From an uncultured Clostridia bacterium (GTDB taxonomy: Bacteria > Bacillota > Clostridia > Lachnospirales > Lachnospiraceae): a stretch of 15,385 nt of DNA. The notes under the pieces were generated by a model, which did no database searches, was not told the origin of the DNA, and saw only the letters and a list, made by a program, of their open reading frames with translations. A program made the position numbers and the translations under genes. Below, in pieces: positions 6,065 through 13,190 of this stretch (position 1 is the first letter of the stretch; every line of letters starts with the position of its first letter). The stretch lies in the NCBI GenBank assembly GCA_946405675.1, contig CAMJIC010000036.1:1-15385 (forward strand), in the 5' to 3' direction.

Positions 6065-6104
6065 AAAAAGGATCAGGTGCCTGCGCAGGCAGCTGATCCT
6101 TTTT
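6065..6104. terminator. bidirectional terminator between xpt and mscL
   Basis: AAAAGGATCAG (6066-6076) pairs with CTGATCCTTTT (6093-6103), and an inner palindrome GCCTGCGCAGGC (6079-6090) forms the tip. The A-run on the left and T-run on the right let it work on both strands, ending xpt on the plus strand and mscL on the minus strand. Confidence 0.92.
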
Positions 6105-6119
6105 AACATGATGACTGTG

Positions 6120-6560
6120 TTATTTTGACAATTCGCTGGTGCAGAATCCGCATCTGGTTGCTTCGATCGGCACCTCGTTCTTGCAGAACGGGCAGATCTT
6201 GGTGGTCGGGGCTTTCTCAGGCTCAGGCCTGCGAAGCTTGTTCATCCCCTTCACAACCATGAACAGCACGAAAGCGATGATCAGGAACTGGATAATGTTC
6301 TGGATAAAGCTTCCATATGCAAATACAGCAGCCCCCTCTGCTTTGGCGGCGGCAAGGCTCTTGTAAGAACCTCCGTCCAACGCGACGAACAGGTTCGTGA
6401 AATCGATCTTGCCGGTAATCAGGGAGATGACAGGCATAATGATGTCATCTACCAGAGAACTGACGATCGAGTTGAATGCGCCGCCGATGATCACACCGAC
6501 TGCCATATCCATGACGTTGCCGCGCATGATGAATTCTTTGAATTCACTGATCATTCCCAT
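6120..6560 (-). CDS. mscL: large-conductance mechanosensitive channel with zinc-ribbon tail
   Basis: This is a 146-residue inner-membrane channel that opens under membrane tension to release solutes during osmotic downshock. The N-terminal EFKEFIMRGNVMDMAVGVIIGGAF (5-29) is the family signature, with the pore helix TM1 at about 16-45. IDF and a short periplasmic loop follow, then TM2 (about 82-104) with FIQNIIQFLIIAF. The C-terminal part differs from the E. coli protein: after KLRRPEPEK comes a CPFC (123-126) and CGFC (137-140) pair, a small zinc-ribbon-like module. The start is set by GAAGGGAG (6577-6570), which is 9-10 bases from ATG 6560. A TTG three codons upstream almost touches that site. 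The gene stands alone, divergent from the nuclease operon. Confidence 0.95.
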   Translation of the reverse strand: MGMISEFKEFIMRGNVMDMAVGVIIGGAFNSIVSSLVDDIIMPVISLITGKIDFTNLFVALDGGSYKSLAAAKAEGAAVFAYGSFIQNIIQFLIIAFVLFMVVKGMNKLRRPEPEKAPTTKICPFCKNEVPIEATRCGFCTSELSK

Positions 6561-6604
6561 AAGACTCAACTCCCTTCTATGAATAATAGTTGTCAGACAG
6601 ATTT

Positions 6605-6633
6605 AGTATAACATGGATTACTGCATCTTTCTA
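6605..6633 (-). promoter_or_regulatory. mscL: probable mscL promoter
   Basis: On the minus strand TAGAAA (6633-6628) and TATACT (6610-6605) are 17 bp apart, and the -10 box is preceded by TGT, an extended -10 element. Transcription would start near 6598, about 38 bases before the mscL start codon. It lies in the roughly 100-bp divergent region shared with the nuclease operon, whose own promoter I cannot place with confidence. Confidence 0.55.
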
Positions 6634-6664
6634 TGGTAAACTGATCCGGAAAGGAAGAACGAAC

Positions 6665-7729
6665 ATGAGATTTATGCATATGGCGGATGTCCACCTGGGC
6701 TGTGAGCCGGACGGGCGTTTTGAGTGGGCGAAGGAGCGCAGGCGGGAGATCTGGGATACGTTCCGCGATTGCGTGGCGGATGCGGACCGGATGAAGATGG
6801 ACCTGGTTTTGATCGCGGGCGACCTGTTTCACAGGACGCCGGATATGGAGCAGCTCCGGGAGGTCAACTATCTGCTGGGATCGTATCCTGAGATCTGCTT
6901 TGCTTTGATCGCGGGGAACCATGACTGCTGCAGCCCGGGGAGCGCGTGGGAGCGTTTTGACTTTGCCCCGAATGTCGCATTTCTTGGAAGCCGCAAGACA
7001 GAGTGCATTCTTTTTCCGTCCATTTCATGCGAGGTGTATGGGTTTTCTTATGACACGAACCAGATCCGGGAAAACCGCTATGACCGTCTCCGCCCAAGAA
7101 AAAACGAGTATTTTCATATCCTTCTTGCCCATGGCGGAGACCGGGACCATATTCCCATCGATCCGCAGGCGATGGCTGCATCCGGATTCGATTACATAGC
7201 CCTTGGCCATATCCATAAGCCTACCGTGCTCCTGAAGGACCGTGCCCTTTACCCTGGCGCCCTGTCCCCGATTGACGCGGGGGATGAGGGACCGCATGGA
7301 TATCTGGCAGCCCAGACTCATGGGACACAGGTGGAGGTGCATTTTGTAAAAAAGGCGCTGCGTGAATATGTCTCACTTCAGGTGCAGTGCAGTGAGGATG
7401 ATACCGTCTTCTCCATACGCGACCGGGTGCAGGCGGCGATCGAGGAGAGGGGACGGGAGAATATTTACCGGATCACGATCACCGGGCAGAGGAATCCTGC
7501 CGTGGAGTTTGATACGGACCTGATCCAGTCTGCGGGCATGATCCTGGAGGTGCAGGATATGTCTGTCATGGCATTTCACATGGAGGAACTGAAAGAACGG
7601 TACGCAGGGACACTGACCGGCCGCTATATCGAGAGCTTTGAAGGAAGGAAGCTGGACAGGACAGAGGAGAAGGCGCTTCAGTACGGCCTGGAGGCATTGC
7701 TGTCGGACAGCGCCCGGAGGCAGGGATAA
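6665..7729 (+). CDS. SbcD/YhaO-like DNA repair metallophosphoesterase
   Basis: This is a 354-residue phosphoesterase of the SbcD/Mre11 group, expected to act as a manganese-dependent nuclease with the ATPase encoded next to it. All five metal-binding motifs are present in order: DVH (8-10), GDLFHR (52-57), GNHD (84-87), AHGG (155-158) and GHIH (181-184). The C-terminal part (about 230-354) is a smaller capping and partner-binding region. ATG 6665 follows AAAGGAAG at a good distance; an upstream extension in frame lacks a ribosome site. Only 2 bases separate its stop from the next start, so the two are translated from one mRNA. Size and partner point to the Firmicutes YhaO type rather than canonical SbcD. 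Its substrate in the cell is inferred. Confidence 0.9.
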   Translation: MRFMHMADVHLGCEPDGRFEWAKERRREIWDTFRDCVADADRMKMDLVLIAGDLFHRTPDMEQLREVNYLLGSYPEICFALIAGNHDCCSPGSAWERFDFAPNVAFLGSRKTECILFPSISCEVYGFSYDTNQIRENRYDRLRPRKNEYFHILLAHGGDRDHIPIDPQAMAASGFDYIALGHIHKPTVLLKDRALYPGALSPIDAGDEGPHGYLAAQTHGTQVEVHFVKKALREYVSLQVQCSEDDTVFSIRDRVQAAIEERGRENIYRITITGQRNPAVEFDTDLIQSAGMILEVQDMSVMAFHMEELKERYAGTLTGRYIESFEGRKLDRTEEKALQYGLEALLSDSARRQG

Positions 7730-7731
7730 CG

Positions 7732-9669
7732 ATGGAGATCATTCAGCTTCACCTGAAGCATTTTGGGAAATTTACAGATTACCGGATCGACCTGCACACA
7801 GGGATCAATATCATCTCCGGTGCAAATGAATCGGGAAAGAGTACGCTGCATGCATTTGTGAAAGCAATGCTGTACGGGATCACCAGAACAAGGTCCAGGA
7901 GCCTTGATGAGTACCAGCTGAGGGAACCATGGGAGAATCCTTCTTACTTTGCCGGTTCCATGAAGCTTCTTTATGAGGGGAAGATCTACCGGATCGACCG
8001 GAATTTTCACCGCAGGGAGGAGAGCGTCGAGGTGGTCTGTGAGACGGACGGAACCGAGGCGGAGGATCCCCTCGCGGCGATCCGGTACTTCACAGCCGGT
8101 CTTGCGGCGGAGGATTTTGACAATACGGTGTTCATCCGGCAGGCACGGCAGGCTTCGGGAGATGGTCTTTCCAGGCGGCTGAGGGATTATCTGGTCAACT
8201 GCAGCAAGACTGCGGACGAGTCGCTGGATATCTCCGCTGCGCAGGAATTCCTGCGGAAAAAGAGAAAGAAGGTCGAGAGCCGGAAACATGCCGCGGTGGA
8301 GGAGATCGAGAAGGAGATCCGGCAGAAAACGCAGGAGTCGGAGTACGTAGGCCGGGATCTGGAGAGGATGCTGGAGCGCCGCTCGAAGGAGGGGGCGCTG
8401 GGGGAAGCGGCGCATTCCTTTGAACGGATCGGGGAAAATGAGCCTGCCGGACAGGATCAGGCTCCGGATGCGGCTGTGAATCCGCCGCCGGGTGTGTCTG
8501 CGGAGGTGTCGCTGAATCCGCCGCCGGATGTGTCTTTGGATGCGTCGATGAATCCGCCGCCGGGTACAGCTTGGAGAGCGGCCTCGAATGCGGCTCCGGA
8601 TGCGGCCATGAATCTGCCTCCGGATGCGTCTCAGGAGCCGGAGGCTGACGATGAGCCGGTGGAGACAGCGGGCGTCCTGCTTCCTGCGATGGTCCTGCTC
8701 TCCTTAACCGCTTCAGGGCTGATGCTTGCGTGTGCGTTTCTTGCGGCCGGCCTGCGGATGCGGATCGTAACCGGGGCCGGAGCGCTTCTTAGCGGGATCG
8801 TCGCGGTGATGCTTGTCTGGAGGCTCCTTCATCCGATGGAAAAGTCAGAGCGGCTGAGAAGACGATTGGAAAGAGAGGTTTTTTGGAACAGGCACCTGGG
8901 ATTTCGTGAGGATCCGGAGGACGCTCAGGATATGGAAATGGCCAGGCAGCGCGAGGCACGGGCACAGGAAGCGCTTGTGAGGGCTCAGGCGGCAAGGGAG
9001 CAGGAAGCGCTTATGAAAGCACGGGAACGAGAGCAGGAAGCGCTTCTGAAGGCTCAGGCACTGAAGCTGCAGGAGATGGAGGATGCACAGAGGCGTGGCA
9101 AAGAGGTGGAGATGATCGCAAGGACGCAGCTTCTTGACCGCGAGATTTCATTGAGAAGGGAAAAGCTGGACGCTCTGAGAGCCGGACTGGAAGAGCTCTA
9201 CAGGAAAAAGGCGGGGCTGTCTGAGTATGATGAGGATCTTCGGGCGATCGGGATGGCGGAAAGCAGGATCCGTGAGCTTGCTGGGACGATGTACCATGAG
9301 AGCGGAGCGGAATTTGCCAAAGATGTCTCCCGGCTTTTGTCTGAGCTGACAGGAGGAAAATACACCCGTATCTCTCTGGATGAAAAGATGGTGGTACAGC
9401 TGAACACACCTGAGCGGCTGCTGTCTCTGGAGCAGGTCAGTTATGGAACGATGCAGCAGGTTTATTTTGCCCTGCGGCTGACATCGGCGCTCCTTCTGAC
9501 AGAAGGGAAAAGGGTGCCGATCCTCCTGGATGAACCATTCGCGATGTATGATGATGACCGTCTGGAGCGGGCTGTGCGGTTTCTGTCGGAGTGCGGAAGA
9601 CAGGTGATTCTTTTCTCCTGTCAGAAGCGGGAACTGGAGATGGTGTCAAAAATACATCAGCTGTCTTGA
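7732..9669 (+). CDS. YhaN-like SMC/Rad50-type ATPase with a transmembrane hairpin
   Basis: This is a 645-residue ATPase predicted to form a complex with the preceding nuclease. The N-terminal half-domain has Walker A GANESGKST (30-38). The C-terminal half has the signature VSYGTMQQ (569-576) and Walker B ILLDEPF (597-603), as in Rad50/SbcC ATP-binding cassettes. Between them are a helical arm (about 170-235) and a proline-rich stretch with repeated NPPPG/NPPPD units (about 250-305). Two hydrophobic helices (about 315-340 and 344-366) follow, then a charged coiled-coil arm (370-500) with three QEAL repeats. No CxxC zinc hook is seen. The hairpin of membrane helices sits where the hook would be and should anchor the protein in the membrane. 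It is shorter than Bacillus YhaN as I remember it. The ribosome site GGAGG lies inside the end of the upstream gene. Confidence 0.85.
   Translation: MEIIQLHLKHFGKFTDYRIDLHTGINIISGANESGKSTLHAFVKAMLYGITRTRSRSLDEYQLREPWENPSYFAGSMKLLYEGKIYRIDRNFHRREESVEVVCETDGTEAEDPLAAIRYFTAGLAAEDFDNTVFIRQARQASGDGLSRRLRDYLVNCSKTADESLDISAAQEFLRKKRKKVESRKHAAVEEIEKEIRQKTQESEYVGRDLERMLERRSKEGALGEAAHSFERIGENEPAGQDQAPDAAVNPPPGVSAEVSLNPPPDVSLDASMNPPPGTAWRAASNAAPDAAMNLPPDASQEPEADDEPVETAGVLLPAMVLLSLTASGLMLACAFLAAGLRMRIVTGAGALLSGIVAVMLVWRLLHPMEKSERLRRRLEREVFWNRHLGFREDPEDAQDMEMARQREARAQEALVRAQAAREQEALMKAREREQEALLKAQALKLQEMEDAQRRGKEVEMIARTQLLDREISLRREKLDALRAGLEELYRKKAGLSEYDEDLRAIGMAESRIRELAGTMYHESGAEFAKDVSRLLSELTGGKYTRISLDEKMVVQLNTPERLLSLEQVSYGTMQQVYFALRLTSALLLTEGKRVPILLDEPFAMYDDDRLERAVRFLSECGRQVILFSCQKRELEMVSKIHQLS
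8476..8640 (+). repeat. 36-bp tandem repeats coding for a proline-rich linker
   Basis: AATCCGCCGCCGG occurs at 8479-8491, 8515-8527 and 8551-8563, exactly 36 bases apart. A degenerate copy, AATCTGCCTCCGG, lies at 8611-8623. The repeats encode a 12-residue period, NPPPG/D followed by small residues, just before the first transmembrane helix. Such repeats expand and shrink easily, so length probably varies between strains. Confidence 0.8.
8960..9065 (+). repeat. 33-36-bp tandem repeats in the coiled-coil arm
   Basis: CAGGAAGCGCTT occurs at 8965-8976, 9001-9012 and 9034-9045. The encoded units read QEALVRAQA, QEALMKA and QEALLKAQA, so the repeat adds roughly 11-12-residue steps to the coiled coil without breaking its helical pattern. 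Confidence 0.75.
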
Positions 9670-9773
9670 CTTTTCAGGTCTTGCTATGTATGATTTTCGC
9701 GTTGCGCCGGGAAATGGGACATGTTTGTCCGGCCTCCTTTTTTGCGAAGCAAAAATTGCATGGCGGACTGACA

Positions 9774-9806
9774 TAACAGTTCAGAACCAAGGGTTCAGAA
9801 CTGTTA
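9774..9806. promoter_or_regulatory. double palindrome before purO, possible operator
   Basis: TAACAGTTC-A-GAACC (9774-9788) is matched by its inverted copy GGTTC-A-GAACTGTTA (9792-9806) across AAG, with a single A-A mismatch. Each half also contains the palindrome GTTCAGAAC, so the site is two palindromes in tandem. It lies 22 bases before the purO start codon and 10 bases before the GAGGAAAAGG ribosome site. No T-run follows. It could be a repressor site or an mRNA hairpin controlling the purine genes. Confidence 0.6.
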
Positions 9807-9828
9807 AGATGAGCGAGGAAAAGGAATC

Positions 9829-10560
9829 ATGGTAAAGAAGGCACTTTCGCAGGAACTGGCAGGGAATTGTTATCCGGGACGCGGCATTGTTGTTGGCCGG
9901 TCGGAGGACGGACGATATGCGGTCGCCGCATATTTTATCATGGGACGGTCTGCAAACAGCAGGAACCGGATATTTGTGGAAGACGGAGAGGGGATCAGGA
10001 CGCAGGCATTTGACCCTTCCAGGATGGAAGACCCGAGCCTGATCATATATGCTCCGGTACGTGTGTTTGGAACGAATCTGATCATTACAAACGGAGACCA
10101 GACGGACACCGTCGTGCAGGGGCTGCTGGATGGGAAGACCTTCGGAGAGTCACTCAGGAGCCGAACCTTCGAGCCGGATGCGCCGAATTATACGCCCAGG
10201 ATCTCTGCACTTTTGGATATCAGGAACGGGGCTTATGAGTATAAGATGAATATCCTCAAGAGCGCGGACGGGGATCCATCCTCCTGTGAGCGCTTTAATT
10301 TCTCGTATGAGAATCCGAAGGCGGGTGAGGGTCATTTCCTCCACACCTATCTGTCCGACGGAGATCCGCTCCCGAGCTTTGAGGGGGAGCCGCAGCGTGT
10401 CGATATCACGGGCGGGATCGATGACTTTACTTCCATGGTCTGGGAAAACCTGAACAAGGATAACAAGGTTTCCCTGTTTGTCCGTTACATAGAGATCGAA
10501 ACAGGGCGGTATGAAACACGTATCGTCAATCTGCACCAGAATGGAGAGAGCAATGAATGA
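9829..10560 (+). CDS. purO: IMP cyclohydrolase, PurO type
   Basis: This is a 243-residue enzyme predicted to close the ring of FAICAR to give IMP, the last step of purine synthesis. It resembles the archaeal-type PurO family and not the cyclohydrolase half of PurH. Recognisable pieces are YPGRGIVVG (15-23), YFIMGRSANSRNR (35-47), TNGDQTD (87-93) and EPDAPNYTPRISA (115-127). ATG 9829 follows GAGGAAAAGGA. The gene overlaps the next one by 8 bp (ATG 10553 before the TGA at 10558-10560), which implies translational coupling. Together the two genes replace bifunctional PurH. The palindrome just upstream is the likely control point. Confidence 0.85.
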   Translation: MVKKALSQELAGNCYPGRGIVVGRSEDGRYAVAAYFIMGRSANSRNRIFVEDGEGIRTQAFDPSRMEDPSLIIYAPVRVFGTNLIITNGDQTDTVVQGLLDGKTFGESLRSRTFEPDAPNYTPRISALLDIRNGAYEYKMNILKSADGDPSSCERFNFSYENPKAGEGHFLHTYLSDGDPLPSFEGEPQRVDITGGIDDFTSMVWENLNKDNKVSLFVRYIEIETGRYETRIVNLHQNGESNE

Positions 10561-11734
10561 ACTTGTCTTAAAATATGGCTGTAATCCAAACCAGAAACCG
10601 TCCCGTGTTTTCATGCAGGACGGCAGTGACCTGCCTGTCACGGTTTTGAATGGCAGGCCGGGATATATCAATCTGCTGGACGCGCTGAACGGATGGCAGC
10701 TGGTACGTGAGCTGAGGCGGGAAACACACCTCCCGGCCGCTGCGTCCTTCAAGCATGTATCGCCTGCCGGCGCTGCGGTGGGACTTCCCCTGACGGGTGT
10801 CCTGAGGAAGATTTACTGGGTCGATGACCTGAAAGAGGATCTTTCCCCGCTGGCCTGTGCCTATGCGCGGGCAAGGGGCGCAGACAGGATGAGCTCTTTC
10901 GGCGATTTCATTTCCCTGTCGGATGAGTGCGATGAGGATACGGCCCGCCTGATCAGGCGTGAGGTGTCGGATGGTGTGATCGCGCCAGGCTATTCGAAGG
11001 AGGCGCTGGAGATCCTGAAAGGGAAGAAGAAGGGAAACTACGTCATCCTGCAGATCGACCCGGGATATGAGCCGGAAGCGCTGGAGCGGAAGATGGTATA
11101 TGGGATCACATTTGAGCAGGGAAGGCAGAACCTTGTCATCGATGATGATTTCCTGAAAAATGTTGTGACAAAGAACCGCAGCCTTGATGAAGCAGCAATC
11201 CGTGATATTAAGATTTCCCTGATCACGCTCAAATATACCCAGTCGAACTCAGTCTGTTTTGTCAAAGACGGGCAGGCAATCGGGATCGGCGCAGGGCAGC
11301 AGTCCAGGGTTCATTGCACAAGGCTTGCAGGCTCCAAGGCGGATAACTGGTATCTGAGGCAGAGCGATACGGTCCTGAATCTTCCGTTCCGAAGCGATAT
11401 CGGCAGGGCCGACCGCGACAACGCCATCGATGTCTATATCGGAGAGTGGCCGGAGGATGTGCTGGCGGATGGCTGCTGGCAGAAGGTGTTTACCGAGCAG
11501 CCGAAGGCATTCTCCAAAGAAGCCAAAAGAGCCTGGCTGGATACCCTTCAGGGAGTGACGCTGGGATCAGATGCCTTCTTCCCGTTTTCGGATAATATTG
11601 ACCGCGCTTACAAGAGCGGAGTGAAATACGTAGCCCAGCCCGGAGGCAGCATCAGGGACGACCTGGTCATTGAGCGCTGCAACGACTACGGGATGGTCAT
11701 GGTATTCACCGGGATCCGCCTGTTCCATCATTGA
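10553..11734 (+). CDS. purH: AICAR transformylase, stand-alone PurH domain
   Basis: This is a 393-residue enzyme that transfers a formyl group from 10-formyltetrahydrofolate to AICAR to give FAICAR, the next-to-last step of IMP synthesis. It matches only the transformylase half of PurH. The active-site region FKHVSPAGAA (66-75) has the Lys-His pair. SSFGDFIS (114-121), TQSNSVCFVKDGQAIGIGAGQQSRV within 229-253, AQPGGSIRD (361-369) and the ending TGIRLFHH are family features. The cyclohydrolase domain normally fused at the N terminus is absent, and its work is done by the overlapping upstream gene. ATG 10553 has GGAGAG just upstream and lies inside the purO end; the longer in-frame start at 10511 would overlap purO by 50 bp and has no ribosome site. 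Confidence 0.92.
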   Translation: MNELVLKYGCNPNQKPSRVFMQDGSDLPVTVLNGRPGYINLLDALNGWQLVRELRRETHLPAAASFKHVSPAGAAVGLPLTGVLRKIYWVDDLKEDLSPLACAYARARGADRMSSFGDFISLSDECDEDTARLIRREVSDGVIAPGYSKEALEILKGKKKGNYVILQIDPGYEPEALERKMVYGITFEQGRQNLVIDDDFLKNVVTKNRSLDEAAIRDIKISLITLKYTQSNSVCFVKDGQAIGIGAGQQSRVHCTRLAGSKADNWYLRQSDTVLNLPFRSDIGRADRDNAIDVYIGEWPEDVLADGCWQKVFTEQPKAFSKEAKRAWLDTLQGVTLGSDAFFPFSDNIDRAYKSGVKYVAQPGGSIRDDLVIERCNDYGMVMVFTGIRLFHH

Positions 11735-11744
11735 TGACCAATTG

Positions 11745-11783
11745 AAAAACGCTGCCCTGTCGAAAGCCGGGGCAGCGTTTTTT
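11745..11783. terminator. bidirectional terminator between the AICAR transformylase gene and prs
   Basis: AAAAACGCTGCCC (11745-11757) pairs perfectly with GGGCAGCGTTTTT (11770-11782) around a 12-base loop. The A-run and T-run serve both strands. It ends the purO operon on the plus strand, starting 11 bases after the stop, and can end prs on the minus strand. Confidence 0.93.
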
Positions 11784-11789
11784 ATTCAT

Positions 11790-11819
11790 CGTAACAAGTC
11801 ACACCCCGGCTGGCAGGGG
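11790..11819 (-). repeat. dispersed GC-rich hairpin repeat, copy D
   Basis: Read on the minus strand this copy ends GTGTGACTTGTTACG, one base different from the 13-base end shared by copies A-C, and is preceded by CCAGCCGGG. It is shorter and more diverged than the others and points the opposite way. It sits in the short gap between the bidirectional terminator and the prs stop codon. Confidence 0.55.
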
Positions 11820-11826
11820 AAACCAT

Positions 11827-13050
11827 TCAATGTTGTTTCTTGTTCTGTTTTCTCAGGAAACGATTGATCCGGTCTACCGGGTCAAGCAGATCGCTCAGAG
11901 AACTGTCATGATTGAGGGAATCGATGATCAGCGCAATGAATTTGCTCAGGTCACAGCCGCGGTAATATGGCTTCGAGAGAAGCTCCGGCCGCTGGTAGAC
12001 CAGGTTGGTTGTCAGCAGGGAGTGGAAAATGCCTTTCTTCCAGGCTTCATCAAACTTGTCCAGCCCGTCCGTAAACAGACCGAATGTCGCGCAGATGAAG
12101 ATCCGTCTGGCTCCGAGGGATTTCAGTTCCTTCGCGATCTGAAGGACAGTATTGCCGGAAGAGATCATATCATCCAGAAGGACAATATCCTTTCCCTCCA
12201 CAGGCGCGCCAAGGAATTCATGGGCAACGATGGGATTCTCTCCGTTCACCGTTACCGTATAGTTCCTTCTCCTGTAGAACATCCCCATGTTTACCCCCAG
12301 CACGTTTGCCATATAGACGGCACGGGAGGTGCCGGCCTCGTCAGGGCTGACGATCATCAGATGGTAAGGCGATACCGAGAAGTCCGGCGCCGCGCGGAAA
12401 AGACCTTTGATAAACTGGTAAATAGGCAGGAAGTTTTCAAATCCGGACAGCGGGATCGCATTCTGGATGCGGGGGTCGTGGGCATCAAAGGTGATGATAT
12501 TATCGACTCCCATGCGTACCAGCTCTTTCAAAGCCTGGGCACAGTCAAGGGATTCCCTGCCGGAACGCCTGAACTGGCGGCTTTCATAGAGAAACGGCAT
12601 TATCACGTTGATGCGGCGTGCTTTCCCGCCGATCGCCGAGATCACCCGCTCCAGGTCGATGAAGTGATCATCAGGCGACATGTGATTGACCTTTCCGCGC
12701 ATATTGTAAGTAATGCTGTAATTACATACATCCAGAATGAGAAAGATATCTAATCCGCGGATGGAATCGAATATGGTAGCTTTGGCTTCTCCCGACCCGA
12801 AGCGGGGAGTCTCCGTACGGATCAGATAGTTGTCGCGCACATAGCCATGCAGCTGCGGGTGGTTTTGATGCTTATGGTCGCGTTCTTCGCGCCACTGTAC
12901 GATATAATCATTAATCTTGCGCCCCATCTCCGCGCTGGATGGGAGTGCGATGATCCCCAGATCACCGATCGGAAGCACATCGCGGTTCTTTTTGGCAGCC
13001 GCCTTTGTCCCGGTACGTGTCGCGCGATCGCCTTTTGCTGCAGTAAGCAT
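11827..13050 (-). CDS. prs: ribose-phosphate pyrophosphokinase, long divergent form
   Basis: This is a 407-residue enzyme predicted to make PRPP from ribose 5-phosphate and ATP, feeding purine, pyrimidine, histidine and NAD synthesis. It is clearly longer than the roughly 315-residue standard form. It has a basic N-terminal extension (1-25) and inserts around 110-132 and 335-380. Conserved landmarks are FDSIRG (94-99), RQFRRSGRE (158-166), the catalytic-site FDAHD (188-192), VSPDEAG (234-240) and the PRPP loop DDMISSGNT (293-301). The loop differs from the usual DDIIDTAGT-like form. ATG 13050 is set by AGGAGG (13061-13056), 5 bases away. It lies downstream of the helicase-loader pair on the same strand, with a 140-base gap that may hold its own promoter, though I cannot point to one. 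Confidence 0.88.
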   Translation of the reverse strand: MLTAAKGDRATRTGTKAAAKKNRDVLPIGDLGIIALPSSAEMGRKINDYIVQWREERDHKHQNHPQLHGYVRDNYLIRTETPRFGSGEAKATIFDSIRGLDIFLILDVCNYSITYNMRGKVNHMSPDDHFIDLERVISAIGGKARRINVIMPFLYESRQFRRSGRESLDCAQALKELVRMGVDNIITFDAHDPRIQNAIPLSGFENFLPIYQFIKGLFRAAPDFSVSPYHLMIVSPDEAGTSRAVYMANVLGVNMGMFYRRRNYTVTVNGENPIVAHEFLGAPVEGKDIVLLDDMISSGNTVLQIAKELKSLGARRIFICATFGLFTDGLDKFDEAWKKGIFHSLLTTNLVYQRPELLSKPYYRGCDLSKFIALIIDSLNHDSSLSDLLDPVDRINRFLRKQNKKQH

Positions 13051-13099
13051 AGTAGCCTCCTCTTCATCAGTTTGTACAGTGCCGATGCCGCTTCCATTA

Positions 13100-13118
13100 C
13101 AGGCCGCCTGCCGGCAGG
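13100..13118. repeat. palindrome, possible degenerate hairpin repeat
   Basis: The 12-base perfect palindrome CCTGCCGGCAGG (13107-13118) is preceded by CAGGCCG, the start of the dispersed repeat family. The GTGACTTGTAACG end is missing. It lies in the gap between the DnaC-like gene and prs and may be a remnant of the family or an operator. Confidence 0.35.
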
Positions 13119-13190
13119 AATGCGGTTATGCATCCGTTACCGTTACAGCCCGTCCCGCCTGCGGCGTATGGGAGTGCAGTGTTTTTCAGG

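Noticed and set aside
6590..6612. Plus-strand promoter TTGTCA/TATAAC for the nuclease operon
   Set aside because: The spacing is only 11 bp, too short for a sigma-A promoter. The same bases fit better as the minus-strand mscL -10 region.
8476..8640. Regular 36-bp spacing resembling a CRISPR array
   Set aside because: The repeats are in frame inside a coding gene, the intervening sequences are related to one another, and no cas genes are present.
9670..9773. ZTP riboswitch or terminator between the YhaN-like gene and purO
   Set aside because: Small hairpins exist (9717-9730 and 9739-9755), but neither has a T-tract or the conserved ZTP-aptamer sequences.
11830..12753. A 307-codon open frame on the plus strand opposite prs
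   Set aside because: It lies entirely within the well-supported prs gene on the other strand, shows no family motif and has no ribosome site.
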